A DNA stretch of 54,255 nucleotides from positions 1 to 54,255 of the forward strand of contig CALMIL010000070.1 in assembly GCA_937864005.1 (NCBI GenBank). Reading direction: 5' to 3'. Position numbers and translations under genes: made by a program. Every line of letters begins with the position of its first letter. Within the stretch, counting starts at the first letter, position 1. This stretch comes from an uncultured Burkholderiales bacterium (GTDB lineage: Bacteria > Pseudomonadota > Gammaproteobacteria > Burkholderiales > Burkholderiaceae_C). Shown piece by piece: positions 18,328 through 27,211 of the stretch. The notes beneath the pieces were generated by a model. The model was not told the DNA's origin, ran no database searches, and was given only the letters and a program-made list of their open reading frames with translations.

Positions 18328-19769
18328 CGAGCCTGCCGCCGATCGGCCGCGATCCCGCCGACGTGCTGCGCGAACTCGGCGCCTTCGGCAGCGCCGACCC
18401 CGACTATCGCCACGGCCGGGTCTGGAGCCTCGTCTACTACCTCGACGAAGGCCATGCCGACTTCCTCGCCGAGGCGTACAAGATGTACTCGTCGGCGAAC
18501 GGCCTGAACCCGACCGCATTCAAGAGCCTGAAGCGCTTCGAGAACGAGATCATCGCGGCGGTCGCCGAACTGCTGCACGGCACCGAGGAAGTCTGCGGCG
18601 TCGTCACCTCCGGCGGTACCGAAAGCTGCCTGCTCGCGGTGAAGACCTACCGCGACCTGGCACGCGCCACGCGCGGCGTGCGCCGGCCCGAGATGATCCT
18701 GTGCGAGACGGCGCACGTCGCCTGGTTCAAGGCGTCGGAGTACTTCGGCGTGAAGATCCGCCTCGTCAAGCGCGACGCCGACTTCCGGCTCGACGCGGCG
18801 CAGGTCGAGCGCCTCGTGAACCGCAACACGGTGATGATCCTCGGCTCGGCGCCCGAATACCCGAACGGGCTGATCGACCCGATCGAGCAACTCGGCGCGA
18901 TCGCGCAGCGCCACCGCATCCCGCTGCACGTGGACGCCTGCGTCGGCGGCTTCATCCTGCCCTTCATGGCGATGAACGGCGTCGCGCTGCCGGCCTGGGA
19001 CTACCGCGTGCCGGGCGTTTCGTCGATCTCGGCCGATATCCACAAATACGGCTTCGCGTCGAAGGGCGCATCGACGATCACCTACCGCAACCTCGATCTG
19101 CTCAAGTACCAGATGTTCGTCTACCAGGACTGGCCGGGCGGCGTCTTCGCGTCGCCCGCGCTGCTCGGTACGCGGCCGGGCGGCGCCTACGCCGCGGCGT
19201 GGGCGGCGCTGCAGTCTTTCGGCGTCAGCGGCTATCGCGACCTGGCGCGGCGCACCCTCCTCGCCTTCGAGCGCATGAAGCAGGGCATCGCCGCGATGCC
19301 CGAACTGCGCGTCTTCGGCGATCCGAAGGGCCCGCTGCTCGGCTTCGGCGCGCGCGATCCGACGGTCGACATCTACGCCGTCGGCGACCGCATGGATGCG
19401 CGCGGCTGGCAGATCAACCGGCTGCAGTTTCCCGAGGGCCTGCACGCGATGGTGACGGCCAAGCACCTCGACAGCGTCGACGCCTACCTCGCCGACCTGC
19501 AGGCGGCGGTCGCCGAGGTGAAGGCCGACCCGTCGCTCGCGCGCCAGGGGACGGCAGCGACCTACGGCCTGATGGCCAACATCCCGCTGCGCGGCATGGT
19601 GAAGGCGAAGGTGCTCGATATCTTCGCCGGGATGTACCGCGCCGGCGGCGCCGACTTCGACCTCGCGGCGCACGAGTCGGCGCCGAGCGGCGGCGATGCA
19701 ACGCCCGCCACGCTCGCCGAGCGGATCGCGATCTGGTACGTCCAGCGCAGGCGCCGCCGGCAACGCTGA
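18324..19769 (+). CDS. PLP-dependent decarboxylase/lyase, sphingosine-1-phosphate-lyase-like
   Basis: This 481-aa enzyme belongs to the group II PLP decarboxylase fold. The PLP Lys is Lys241 in ADIHKYGFASKG; the phosphate-binding region is TSGGTESC and the cofactor Asp is in PLHVDACVGGF. The sequence style (ANGLNPTAFKSLKRFENEI, SAPEYPNG, WPGGVFASPALLGTR) is that of sphingosine-1-phosphate lyases rather than glutamate or aromatic decarboxylases. No membrane helix is seen. It is translationally coupled to the DedA gene (ATGA), which hints at lipid metabolism, but the substrate is unproven. Confidence 0.85.
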   Translation: MTSLPPIGRDPADVLRELGAFGSADPDYRHGRVWSLVYYLDEGHADFLAEAYKMYSSANGLNPTAFKSLKRFENEIIAAVAELLHGTEEVCGVVTSGGTESCLLAVKTYRDLARATRGVRRPEMILCETAHVAWFKASEYFGVKIRLVKRDADFRLDAAQVERLVNRNTVMILGSAPEYPNGLIDPIEQLGAIAQRHRIPLHVDACVGGFILPFMAMNGVALPAWDYRVPGVSSISADIHKYGFASKGASTITYRNLDLLKYQMFVYQDWPGGVFASPALLGTRPGGAYAAAWAALQSFGVSGYRDLARRTLLAFERMKQGIAAMPELRVFGDPKGPLLGFGARDPTVDIYAVGDRMDARGWQINRLQFPEGLHAMVTAKHLDSVDAYLADLQAAVAEVKADPSLARQGTAATYGLMANIPLRGMVKAKVLDIFAGMYRAGGADFDLAAHESAPSGGDATPATLAERIAIWYVQRRRRRQR

Positions 19770-19852
19770 GCTCGGGGCGGGTTCGTGCCGGCGCCTCGCG
19801 CCACGCCGGCCGCTTGTCGGCGCAGTCCTACACCTCAACGGCGTGTCGTTCG

Positions 19853-19882
19853 TTTGCATGCGCGCACACCGCGGCCTAGCAT
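19853..19882 (+). promoter_or_regulatory. Candidate promoter of the small secreted protein gene
   Basis: TTTGCA (19853-19858) and TAGCAT (19877-19882) are 18 bases apart in a short non-coding stretch. The gene start is 67 bases downstream. Moderate match only. Confidence 0.3.
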
Positions 19883-19949
19883 GTATTTCATGGGCATGTG
19901 CATCGGCGCGGCTTGCCGGCGCGTGCAGCGGCCCAGGAAAGGACATGCA

Positions 19950-20360
19950 ATGAACTTCATTCAGCTTCACCCCTTCGCGATTCGTCGAACGCTCGTCGCC
20001 GTCGCATCGGCGGCCTGCCTTGCCCCCTCGCTGGCGGCGGCCTCGCATCCATCGGCGTCCTCATCGCTCGCCGAGGCCGAACAGGCCTATGTGCAGCAGC
20101 GCGCCGCCTGCCTGAGCGGCGATACCTCGCAGAGCCGCAAGGACTGCCTGCGCGACGCCGGCGCCGCGCTGCAAATGGCGCGCAAGTCGGGCGGCAGTAT
20201 GCCGACCGTCGATGCGCAGACCCTCGCCGACAACGCCATGCTGCGTTGCACGGCCTTGCCCGCGGGCGACCGCTTCGGCTGCGAGCAGATCGTCAAGGGC
20301 AACGGCATGCACAGCGGCAACGGCATCAGAGAGTACGTGAGGACGGTGCCGGCGCAGTAG
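19950..20360 (+). CDS. Small secreted protein with four cysteines, unknown function
   Basis: This 136-aa protein starts after a good AGGAAAGGA ribosome site. Residues 1-31 form a signal peptide ending in LAAA. The mature part has two Cys pairs (CLSGDTSQSRKDC and CTALPAGDRFGC), likely disulfides in the periplasm, and a Gly-rich tail (GNGMHSGNGIREYV). I recall similar uncharacterised proteins in Burkholderiales but cannot assign a role. Confidence 0.8.
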   Translation: MNFIQLHPFAIRRTLVAVASAACLAPSLAAASHPSASSSLAEAEQAYVQQRAACLSGDTSQSRKDCLRDAGAALQMARKSGGSMPTVDAQTLADNAMLRCTALPAGDRFGCEQIVKGNGMHSGNGIREYVRTVPAQ

Positions 20361-20434
20361 GCCTGCGGCGCCGGATCGCCGCCGTCAGGAGCGCGGGTTC
20401 GGTAAAGTCCGGCAATCCGGATGGACTGCCACGC

Positions 20435-21628
20435 GTGACGACCCGAACCCTCCCCGCATTGATCGATGCCGTGCTGACCGGCGAGCGGCGGGCAATCGCG
20501 CGCGCCATCAGCGAGATCGAACGCGGCGGCGCGCAAGCCGGCGCGCTCTGCGCCGCACTCGCGCCGCATCTGGGCCGCGCCCACGTCGTCGGGCTGACCG
20601 GGCCGCCGGGGGCCGGCAAGTCGACGCTCGTCAATGCGCTGCTCGGCGCGCTCGTCGGGCAGGGGTCGCGTGTCGGCGTCGTCGCCGTCGATCCGTCGAG
20701 CCCGATCAGCGGCGGCGCGCTGCTCGGCGACCGGGTGCGCATGGGCGAGCACGGCGAGCACCCGGACGTCTTCGTGCGCTCGATCGCCTCGCGCGGGCAT
20801 CTGGGCGGCCTGTCGCGCACGACGCGCGGCATCGTCGATCTGCTGGATGCCGCGGGCCACGACATCGTCCTCGTCGAGACGGTCGGCGCGGGGCAATCCG
20901 AGGTCGAGATCGCGGAGCTTGCCGATACCTGCATCGTCGCCTGCCCGCCCGGGCTCGGCGACGAGGTGCAGGCGATCAAGGCCGGCATTCTCGAGATCGC
21001 CGATCTGCTCGTCGTTACGAAGGGCGACCTGCCGGCCGCGCGCAGCACCGCGCGCGACCTGCGGCACATGACGCATCTGCGCCGCGCGCCCGCCGACGGC
21101 GGCTGGCAGACGCCGGTGCTCGCGGTCACCGCGACGAGCGGAAATGGCATCGCCGCGCTGGTCGAGAAAATCGGCGCGCACGCAACGGCCGTCGGACGGG
21201 GCCGGCGGCTGCGCACGGCGAGCGATGACGCGAAGCCGCTGCGGCTCGCCGCGGAGCACGAAGCCACGCCGGCGTCGTACTTCGGCATCGAGACCGGCGC
21301 ATCGAGCGCGGGTGCGTCGCTGCGCGTGCGCGAAACGCATCTGGACGATGCCGGTGCCTGCGCGCGCAGCGTGATCTATGCGCTCGCCGATGCGGCGGCA
21401 AGCGACGCGGTGCGCTCGGCCGGCGCCGGGGCGTCGGCGGTCGTGGATGCGCACATCGCGTACCTGAACGCAGCGCGCGAAGGCGACGTTCTCGTCGCGA
21501 AGGCGGGCGAGGCGTCGCGCACTGCGGGCGGCGACGCCGTCTGGCGCGTCGAAGTCGCTACCGAAGGAGGGCGGCCGATCGCGACGCTCGCCTCGACCGT
21601 CCGCTTCGAAGCCGCGCCGCGGCGGTAG
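20435..21628 (+). CDS. MeaB/ArgK-type G3E GTPase fused to a hotdog (PaaI-like) domain
   Basis: This 397-aa protein begins with a MeaB-like GTPase: Walker A GPPGAGKST at about 56-64, VAVDPSSPISGGALLGDR, then ETVGAGQSE and TKGD. MeaB proteins protect and load B12-dependent acyl-CoA mutases. From about residue 275 to 393 the sequence changes to a PaaI-like hotdog fold (YFGIETG, VIYALADAAAS, VVDAHIAYLNAAREGD, ASTVRFEA). MeaB alone is about 330 aa with a dimerisation arm, so the hotdog part seems to replace or extend that arm. The HGG active motif of PaaI thioesterases is absent (ARS instead). No mutase gene lies nearby. The start is GTG at 20435. Confidence 0.85.
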   Translation: MTTRTLPALIDAVLTGERRAIARAISEIERGGAQAGALCAALAPHLGRAHVVGLTGPPGAGKSTLVNALLGALVGQGSRVGVVAVDPSSPISGGALLGDRVRMGEHGEHPDVFVRSIASRGHLGGLSRTTRGIVDLLDAAGHDIVLVETVGAGQSEVEIAELADTCIVACPPGLGDEVQAIKAGILEIADLLVVTKGDLPAARSTARDLRHMTHLRRAPADGGWQTPVLAVTATSGNGIAALVEKIGAHATAVGRGRRLRTASDDAKPLRLAAEHEATPASYFGIETGASSAGASLRVRETHLDDAGACARSVIYALADAAASDAVRSAGAGASAVVDAHIAYLNAAREGDVLVAKAGEASRTAGGDAVWRVEVATEGGRPIATLASTVRFEAAPRR

Positions 21629-21640
21629 GACGCTCCCGGC

Positions 21641-22579
21641 TCAGCGCTGCGCCGTCGCCTGCCCGCCCAGCCAGGCGGCGACGTCGCGCCAGACATCGCG
21701 GTAGCGCTGCGCGAACTCGGTGTGCAGCCCGCTGTGCGAACCGCCGTCGAACCACACCAGCTGCTTGGGCTCGTGCGCGGCGTCGTACAACTGCTGCGTC
21801 TGCTGCGGCGGCACGGTCTTGTCGGCGGTGCCGGCGAGGAACCACTTCGGCGCGTCGATGCGTCCGATCTTGTCTATCGAGTCGAACTGCTGCGTGACGA
21901 GCGGAACGACCAGGAAGCCCAGGAGGCTGCTGTCGCGCGCCAGATCGGGCATCGACGTGAGGGCCGACTCGACGACGAGCGCGCCGTAGCCGGGCGGATC
22001 GCGGTGGCGCAGCGCAAGCTCGATGGCGACGCCGCTGCCCATCGAATGGCCGAACAGCACGCGCCGCTGCGGCTCGGGCACGCGGCGCGCGAATTCGGCC
22101 CACGCCGCTTCGGCGTCCTGCATGATCGTCGCCTCCGACGGCAGCAGCTTCGTGCTCTCGCCCCAGCCGCGGTAGTCGATCGCGAGCACCGAAAAGCCGG
22201 CGTCGTGGATGGCTGCGATCTTCGGCCGGTTGAAGTAGAGATTGCGAAACGTGCCGTGCAGGTAGAGCACGGCCGGCGCACCGGGCGCATCGGCGGGGAT
22301 CCAGATCGCGCGCAAGCGCCCGGGCGCGGCGTCGGCTGGCGCCGCGGCCGATCCTGCATCCGGCGCCGCCGCGGCGTGCGGCAGATCGATCCAGAACGCC
22401 TCGTCGTGCGCGCTGACCGGCTTCCAGTCGGCCATTGTTCCCGGCTGGGGCTTGTAGACTTTCGCCCTTTGCTGGGTGTCGATCCAGGCGCACCCGGCCA
22501 AAGCCGCGACAATCCATGCCGCGGCGGCAAGCGCGACCCAGCGCAGCGCACCATCGATCACCCAACGCAGACTGCCCAT
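21641..22579 (-). CDS. Alpha/beta hydrolase, probable lipoprotein
   Basis: This 312-aa protein has a hydrophobic N-terminus ending in AALAGC, a plausible lipobox. The hydrolase core has the oxyanion region LYLHGTFRN, nucleophile elbow GHSMGSG, Asp in GTADKTVP and His in GGSHSG. It resembles BEM46/YfhR-like serine hydrolases of unknown substrate. Its ATG overlaps the ATG of the divergent neighbour (CATG at 22577-22580), so one of the two starts may be downstream of the one given. Confidence 0.85.
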   Translation of the reverse strand: MGSLRWVIDGALRWVALAAAAWIVAALAGCAWIDTQQRAKVYKPQPGTMADWKPVSAHDEAFWIDLPHAAAAPDAGSAAAPADAAPGRLRAIWIPADAPGAPAVLYLHGTFRNLYFNRPKIAAIHDAGFSVLAIDYRGWGESTKLLPSEATIMQDAEAAWAEFARRVPEPQRRVLFGHSMGSGVAIELALRHRDPPGYGALVVESALTSMPDLARDSSLLGFLVVPLVTQQFDSIDKIGRIDAPKWFLAGTADKTVPPQQTQQLYDAAHEPKQLVWFDGGSHSGLHTEFAQRYRDVWRDVAAWLGGQATAQR

Positions 22580-23099
22580 GAACTCATCGCTTCAACGAAT
22601 CGGACGCATTGTCGTTGCGCTTGCGCTGGCCGTGCTTGGCGCGGCCCCGCGAGACGGCTTCGCGCAGGACGAAGCGAAGCCGATCGGCAAGTGGGATTTC
22701 ATCGTCAGCCCCTACACCTACCACTTCCACTACAGCGAGGACCACAAGTACGTCTATTCGGCCGGCCTGCTGCGCCGGCTCGACAACAACTGGGTCGCCG
22801 GCGGCATCGCATTTTCCAACTCGTTCGGCCAGCCGAGCGCCTACGCCTTCGTCGGCCAGCGCTTCGTCAATCCGTTCGGCTGGAACAAGTGGTACCTGCA
22901 GTGGACCGGCGGCCTGCTCTACGGCTACGTCGGCGAGTTCAAGGACAAGGTGCCGTTCAACAACAACGGCTTCTCGCCCGGCTTCGTGCCGAGCATCGGC
23001 TACCAGTTCACCGATCGTGTCTACCTCGAGCTCGACCTGCTCGGCAACTCGGCGCTGATGTTCACGCTCGTCCTTCCGCTGCCGGAAGGGACGCTCTGA
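22578..23099 (+). CDS. Small outer-membrane beta-barrel-like protein, unknown function
   Basis: This 173-aa protein has a signal peptide (residues 1-29, cut near GFAQ). The mature part alternates aromatic and small residues (SPYTYHFHYSEDHKYVY, GGIAFSNSFGQPSAYAF, WYLQWTGGLLYGYVG) and ends in a beta strand (LMFTLVLPL), as in eight-strand barrels. Length and pattern recall PagP/PagL lipid A modifying enzymes, but I cannot place their catalytic residues. Start codon overlaps that of the divergent hydrolase and has no clear ribosome site. Confidence 0.65.
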   Translation: MNSSLQRIGRIVVALALAVLGAAPRDGFAQDEAKPIGKWDFIVSPYTYHFHYSEDHKYVYSAGLLRRLDNNWVAGGIAFSNSFGQPSAYAFVGQRFVNPFGWNKWYLQWTGGLLYGYVGEFKDKVPFNNNGFSPGFVPSIGYQFTDRVYLELDLLGNSALMFTLVLPLPEGTL

Positions 23100-23481
23100 T
23101 ACCCGTTCGCGATCGAACGCATGGAAACGGACGCTCGCTGAAAGCACGCGGCCGGACACCAGCCGCCGCGGTGTGTGCGCCGGCCGGCACGGCTTTGCGG
23201 CAGCGCCAATGGTGTTCGTGGCGTGGACCACTGACGCCCCACCTCGTGCCAGGTGCCACCCGACAGGGGCGATTTCTGGTACCCCAGCATGAGCCTCTGG
23301 CGGGTGGCGCCTGGCACGATGCGCCGACCGGCGCGTGCCGCAGGGGCACTACGCGCAAAGCCGCAAGGCATTGCCGGAGGTCACGGGATTCCTTGCGTTC
23401 GAACGCACATCGGCATGAGACGCGGTCTCCCGGAACGCACGCGGCTGCGCCGGTTTCCGGTCAGCGCATCGCGATACCGCG
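23100..23481. other. 382-bp convergent intergenic region
   Basis: The region holds the palindromic element described separately and no supported gene. Short open frames on both strands lack ribosome sites and family resemblance. Confidence 0.7.
23244..23319. repeat. 76-bp palindromic element between convergent genes
   Basis: The 19-nt arms 23244-23262 and 23301-23319 are inverted copies with one mismatch. The loop also contains a short CTGG/CCAG inverted pair. It lies between convergent genes, so it may terminate transcription from both sides, or be a dispersed REP/MITE-like repeat. No T-run follows. Confidence 0.75.
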
Positions 23482-24666
23482 TCAATCGCGCATCGGCAGG
23501 TAGCGTACCGACAGCACGCCGTCGATCGCGGCGATGCCGGCGAGGGCCGGCGCTTCGAGCGTGCTGTCGACGTCGACCAGCGTGTAGGCCATATCGCCGC
23601 GCGACTTGTTGACCATATTGTGGATATTGAGCCCGGCCCTGGCCATCGCGGTCGAGATCTGGCCGAGCATGTTGGGCACGTTCGCATTCGCGATCGCGAC
23701 CCGGTGTGCCGACTCGCGCGCCATCGCGACGTTCGGAAAATTCACCGCATTGGCGATGTTGCCGTGCTCGAGAAAGTCGCGCAGCTGGTCGACGACCATC
23801 ACGGCGCAGTTTTCCTCTGCCTCGCGCGTCGACGCGCCGAGGTGCGGCAGCGCGACGACGCGGGTGTGGCCGTTGATGGCCGCGCTCGGGAAGTCGCACA
23901 CGTAGCAGCCGAGCTTGCCGGCGTCGAGCGACGCGAGCACCGCGGCCTCGTTGACGACGCCTTCGCGCGAGAAATTCAGCAGCACGCTGCCCGGCTGCAG
24001 CAGGGCGAGGTTCTTCGCGTTCACCAGATCGCGGGTCGCGTCCACCAGCGGCACGTGCAGCGTCGTGAACTGTGCGCTTTTCAGGACCTCGGCGACGCTC
24101 GCCGCCTTCTTCACCTGCGACGGCAGGCTCCAGGCGGCGTCGACCGTGATCTCGGGGTCGAAGCCGAGCACGTTCATGCCGAGCTTGATCGCGGCGTCGG
24201 CAACCAGGCAGCCGATCTTGCCGAGGCCGATCACGCCGAGCGTCTGCCCCGCGAGTTCGCGACCGGCAAATGCCTTCTTGCCGTTCTCTACCGCCTTGTC
24301 CATGTCGGGCGCGCCGGCATCGAGGGCAGCGACGAAGCGCAGCGCGGGGGCGATGTTGCGCGCCGCGATCAGCATGCCGGCGAGCACCAGTTCCTTCACC
24401 GCGTTGGCGTTCGCACCCGGCGTATTGAAGACCGGCACGCCGCGCGCGCTCATCGCCGCGACCGGGATGTTGTTGGTGCCCGCGCCGGCGCGGCCGATCG
24501 CCAGTACGCTGCGCGCGATCGGCGTCGAATGCAGATCGGCCGAGCGCAGCAGGATCGCGTCGGGTTCGGCGGCGTCCTTGGCGGTCGTGTAGCGTGCAGC
24601 GGGAAGGCGCTTCAGGCCGTTCGCGGAGACGGCGTTGAGCACCAGGACCTTGAATGGCTCAGCCAT
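23482..24666 (-). CDS. serA: D-3-phosphoglycerate dehydrogenase
   Basis: This 394-aa enzyme makes the first step of serine synthesis, 3-phosphoglycerate to 3-phosphohydroxypyruvate. The NAD site is GVIGLGKIG, the catalytic Arg is in NFSREGVV and the His in [11 protein letters not shown]-terminal ACT domain (about 320-394) is the likely serine feedback site. The start overlaps the serC end by 8 bases, giving a serC-serA operon. Confidence 0.96.
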   Translation of the reverse strand: MAEPFKVLVLNAVSANGLKRLPAARYTTAKDAAEPDAILLRSADLHSTPIARSVLAIGRAGAGTNNIPVAAMSARGVPVFNTPGANANAVKELVLAGMLIAARNIAPALRFVAALDAGAPDMDKAVENGKKAFAGRELAGQTLGVIGLGKIGCLVADAAIKLGMNVLGFDPEITVDAAWSLPSQVKKAASVAEVLKSAQFTTLHVPLVDATRDLVNAKNLALLQPGSVLLNFSREGVVNEAAVLASLDAGKLGCYVCDFPSAAINGHTRVVALPHLGASTREAEENCAVMVVDQLRDFLEHGNIANAVNFPNVAMARESAHRVAIANANVPNMLGQISTAMARAGLNIHNMVNKSRGDMAYTLVDVDSTLEAPALAGIAAIDGVLSVRYLPMRD

Positions 24667-25741
24667 GCGCGGCCTCGAATTCCTTCATGTAGGCGACGAG
24701 CGCGCGCACGCCTTCGATCGGCATCGCGTTGTAGATCGACGCCCGCATGCCGCCGACCGAGCGGTGGCCCTTGAGCTGCAGCATGCCCCGGGCCTGCGCG
24801 CCCTTCAGGAAGGCGTCGTCGAGCGATTCATCCTTCAGCTTGAACGGCACGTTCATCAGCGAGCGGTCGGCCTTCGCGATCGGGTTCGAGTAGAACGCCG
24901 TCGCATCGAGGTAGTCGTAGAGCAGCGCCGCCTTCGTGCGGTTGTGCTCCTGCATCGCGGCGAGGCCGCCTTGGGCCTTGATCCAGTTGAAGACGAGGCC
25001 GGCGATGTAGATGCCGTAGGTCGGCGGCGTGTTGAGCATCGAGTCGTTCGCCGCTTGCTGCGCGTAGTCGAACGCCGACGGCGTGATCGCGAGCGCCTTG
25101 CCGAGCAGGTCTTCGCGCACGATGACGATCGTCAGCCCCGCGGGGCCGATGTTCTTTTGCGCGCCGCCGTAGATCAGGCCGTACTTCGAGACATCGATCG
25201 GCCGCGACAGAATGTTCGACGACATGTCGGCGACGAGCGGCACGCCGCCCACGTCCGGCGTCCAGTGGTATTCGACGCCGCCTATCGTTTCGTTCGAGCA
25301 GATGTGGACATAGGCCGCGTTCGGGTCGAGCTTCCATTCGGCGCGCGGCGGAACGCTCGTGAAGCCGTTCGCCTCGGACGACGCGGCGACGTTCACGCTG
25401 CAGTACTTCTTCGCTTCCTTGATCGACTTCTTCGACCACTCGCCGGTGTTCACGTAGTCGGCGCCGGTCTTGCCGCGCAGCAGGTTCATCGGCACGATCG
25501 CGTTCTCGCCGATCGCACCGCCCTGCACGAAGAGAACCTTGTAGTTCGCGGGAACGGCGAGCAGTTCGCGCAGCAGCGCCTCGGCCTCGGCGTGAATCGA
25601 GATGAACTCCTTGCCGCGATGGCTCATCTCCATCACCGACATGCCCGAGCCGTGCCAGTCGAGCATCTCTTCGGCTGCCTTGCGCAGCACGGGTTCGGGC
25701 AGCACGGCGGGGCCGGCGCTGAAATTGAAAACACGCGTCAT
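24659..25741 (-). CDS. serC: Phosphoserine aminotransferase
   Basis: This 360-aa PLP enzyme transaminates 3-phosphohydroxypyruvate to phosphoserine and also acts in pyridoxine synthesis. The N-terminus [12 protein letters not shown] is conserved, and the PLP Lys lies in [17 protein letters not shown] ribosome site precedes the ATG at 25741. The frame is open for over 2.6 kb upstream but that is antisense shadow of other genes. Confidence 0.97.
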   Translation of the reverse strand: MTRVFNFSAGPAVLPEPVLRKAAEEMLDWHGSGMSVMEMSHRGKEFISIHAEAEALLRELLAVPANYKVLFVQGGAIGENAIVPMNLLRGKTGADYVNTGEWSKKSIKEAKKYCSVNVAASSEANGFTSVPPRAEWKLDPNAAYVHICSNETIGGVEYHWTPDVGGVPLVADMSSNILSRPIDVSKYGLIYGGAQKNIGPAGLTIVIVREDLLGKALAITPSAFDYAQQAANDSMLNTPPTYGIYIAGLVFNWIKAQGGLAAMQEHNRTKAALLYDYLDATAFYSNPIAKADRSLMNVPFKLKDESLDDAFLKGAQARGMLQLKGHRSVGGMRASIYNAMPIEGVRALVAYMKEFEAAHG

Positions 25742-25887
25742 CGACGACTCTCCAAGGGGGTTCGAATGCGGCGCGACAGGCGCCGAGGCGGCAGGATACC
25801 GAATCCATCGCAGCCGCCGATCGCAAAGCCCGCGCTGTCCTTGCGGCCGCTCAAACTTGCGCTGCGGCAGCGGCCGTTCCCGGCTTC

Positions 25888-27063
25888 TCACGCGTCGGAC
25901 TTCATCCGCAGCGCGGCAAGCGTATAGCCGCCCGCCGCGCCGTCGATGAAGTGCACGTGGTCGCTGCGCGAGGGCAGCGGCGCGATGCACGTCATCAGCG
26001 CCGCATCCTCGCGGTGCGTGCCGTAGCGCGCGACACCCTGCGCCCTGGCCTGCGCGAGCAGCGCTTCGATCCGATCGGCCTGCGCCAGCGTGCAGTCGAG
26101 CGTCATCCGCAGGCCGTCGTCGTAGCCGCGGAAGTCGGCGTTGGCGACGAGTTCGCGCCGGTAGCGCGCGGGGTCGAAATTGCCGGCCTTCCAGCCGCTC
26201 CACAACAACAGCGCGTTGAACAAGGTCTCGGCGGCGAGCCTGGCGCGCAGCCAGACCGCCCACTCGCCCGGCCGGCGCCGCACCCGTGCCAGCAGGCCGA
26301 GCCCGGTCGGCGGCCAGCGCAGCGGCGGCCCGCCCTCGGGCAGCGGGCAGCGCGCCTGCGAGGCATCGGCGAGCAGCGCGTTCAGACGCTTCGCGAGATC
26401 GGTGAAGGCCGGCGCGTCGAAGCGACCGCGTGGCACGAGGATCACGGTGAGGATGGTGCCGAGCGAACTCGGCACCTGCTCCCAGTTGCACGACAGCCCG
26501 GTCAGGTCCGGCTGCGCGTCGGCGCCGGCCGGGGCGAGCCCGAAGCGGCCGGCCTTGATCTGGCCGTCGGCCCAGCGCAGACCGCCGCCGGCGAAGAGGG
26601 CGTAGCGCACGTCGGGCGATGCTGCGTAGCGCGCCAGAAGCACGTCGAGCCCGGCCGCGCGGATCGCGGCGATCGGCACCATGCCGCAGCGCATCGGCAG
26701 CTCGAGTTCGTGCGTGGCCCAGGCCGCGACGGCGGCGAGCGCCGCGCCGGCCGGTTCGGCCAGCCGCGCCGGCACCGCGAAGCTCGCGCCGTCGCCGCCG
26801 AAGACATAGGCAACCTGTTCGCCCGCGAGCGCATTCGTCACCCCGGCGATGACGGCCGCGCCGGCGAGGTTGACCGCCTTCGCGCGGCCCGCGGCCTTGG
26901 CCTGGGTCGACTTCACGATATCGGCATTGCCGATCACCCAGCCGTCCGGCAGCGGCAGGTAACGCGCCGGGTCGGCCACCTGGTCGAAGGCGTCGAAGAC
27001 CGGCACCGACGCCTGAAATGCGGCGTCGGACGCTTGCGCACCGGGTACGGCGGGGGCGGACAT
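25888..27063 (-). CDS. DUF3095 protein, nucleotide-cyclase-like
   Basis: This 391-aa protein matches DUF3095, proteins sometimes labelled adenylate/guanylate cyclase-like. Near residue 80 is [12 protein letters not shown], which resembles the beta-hairpin GGD/E motif of class III cyclases and GGDEF enzymes; NADIVKST earlier may supply a metal-binding Asp. No sensor or membrane segment is seen. I chose the Met at 27063; the frame has 11 more codons upstream. Biochemical function is unknown. Confidence 0.8.
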   Translation of the reverse strand: MSAPAVPGAQASDAAFQASVPVFDAFDQVADPARYLPLPDGWVIGNADIVKSTQAKAAGRAKAVNLAGAAVIAGVTNALAGEQVAYVFGGDGASFAVPARLAEPAGAALAAVAAWATHELELPMRCGMVPIAAIRAAGLDVLLARYAASPDVRYALFAGGGLRWADGQIKAGRFGLAPAGADAQPDLTGLSCNWEQVPSSLGTILTVILVPRGRFDAPAFTDLAKRLNALLADASQARCPLPEGGPPLRWPPTGLGLLARVRRRPGEWAVWLRARLAAETLFNALLLWSGWKAGNFDPARYRRELVANADFRGYDDGLRMTLDCTLAQADRIEALLAQARAQGVARYGTHREDAALMTCIAPLPSRSDHVHFIDGAAGGYTLAALRMKSDA

Positions 27064-27211
27064 GACGAGGGCTGTGACTCGGCGGTGGATCATCACACGC
27101 GGCGCGGGCTTCCCACAAGCACGCCGGCGGCGGCCACCTGTCGCGCAGGCGATTGCCAGATCGCGCGCCGGGCGTCACCATCGGAGACCGCAGTTCGTGG
27201 CAGCGACCGGC

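Noticed and set aside
22578-23099. Assignment as PagP or PagL lipid A enzyme
   Set aside because: Size and barrel pattern fit, but I could not place the catalytic residues of either family, so it stays unassigned.
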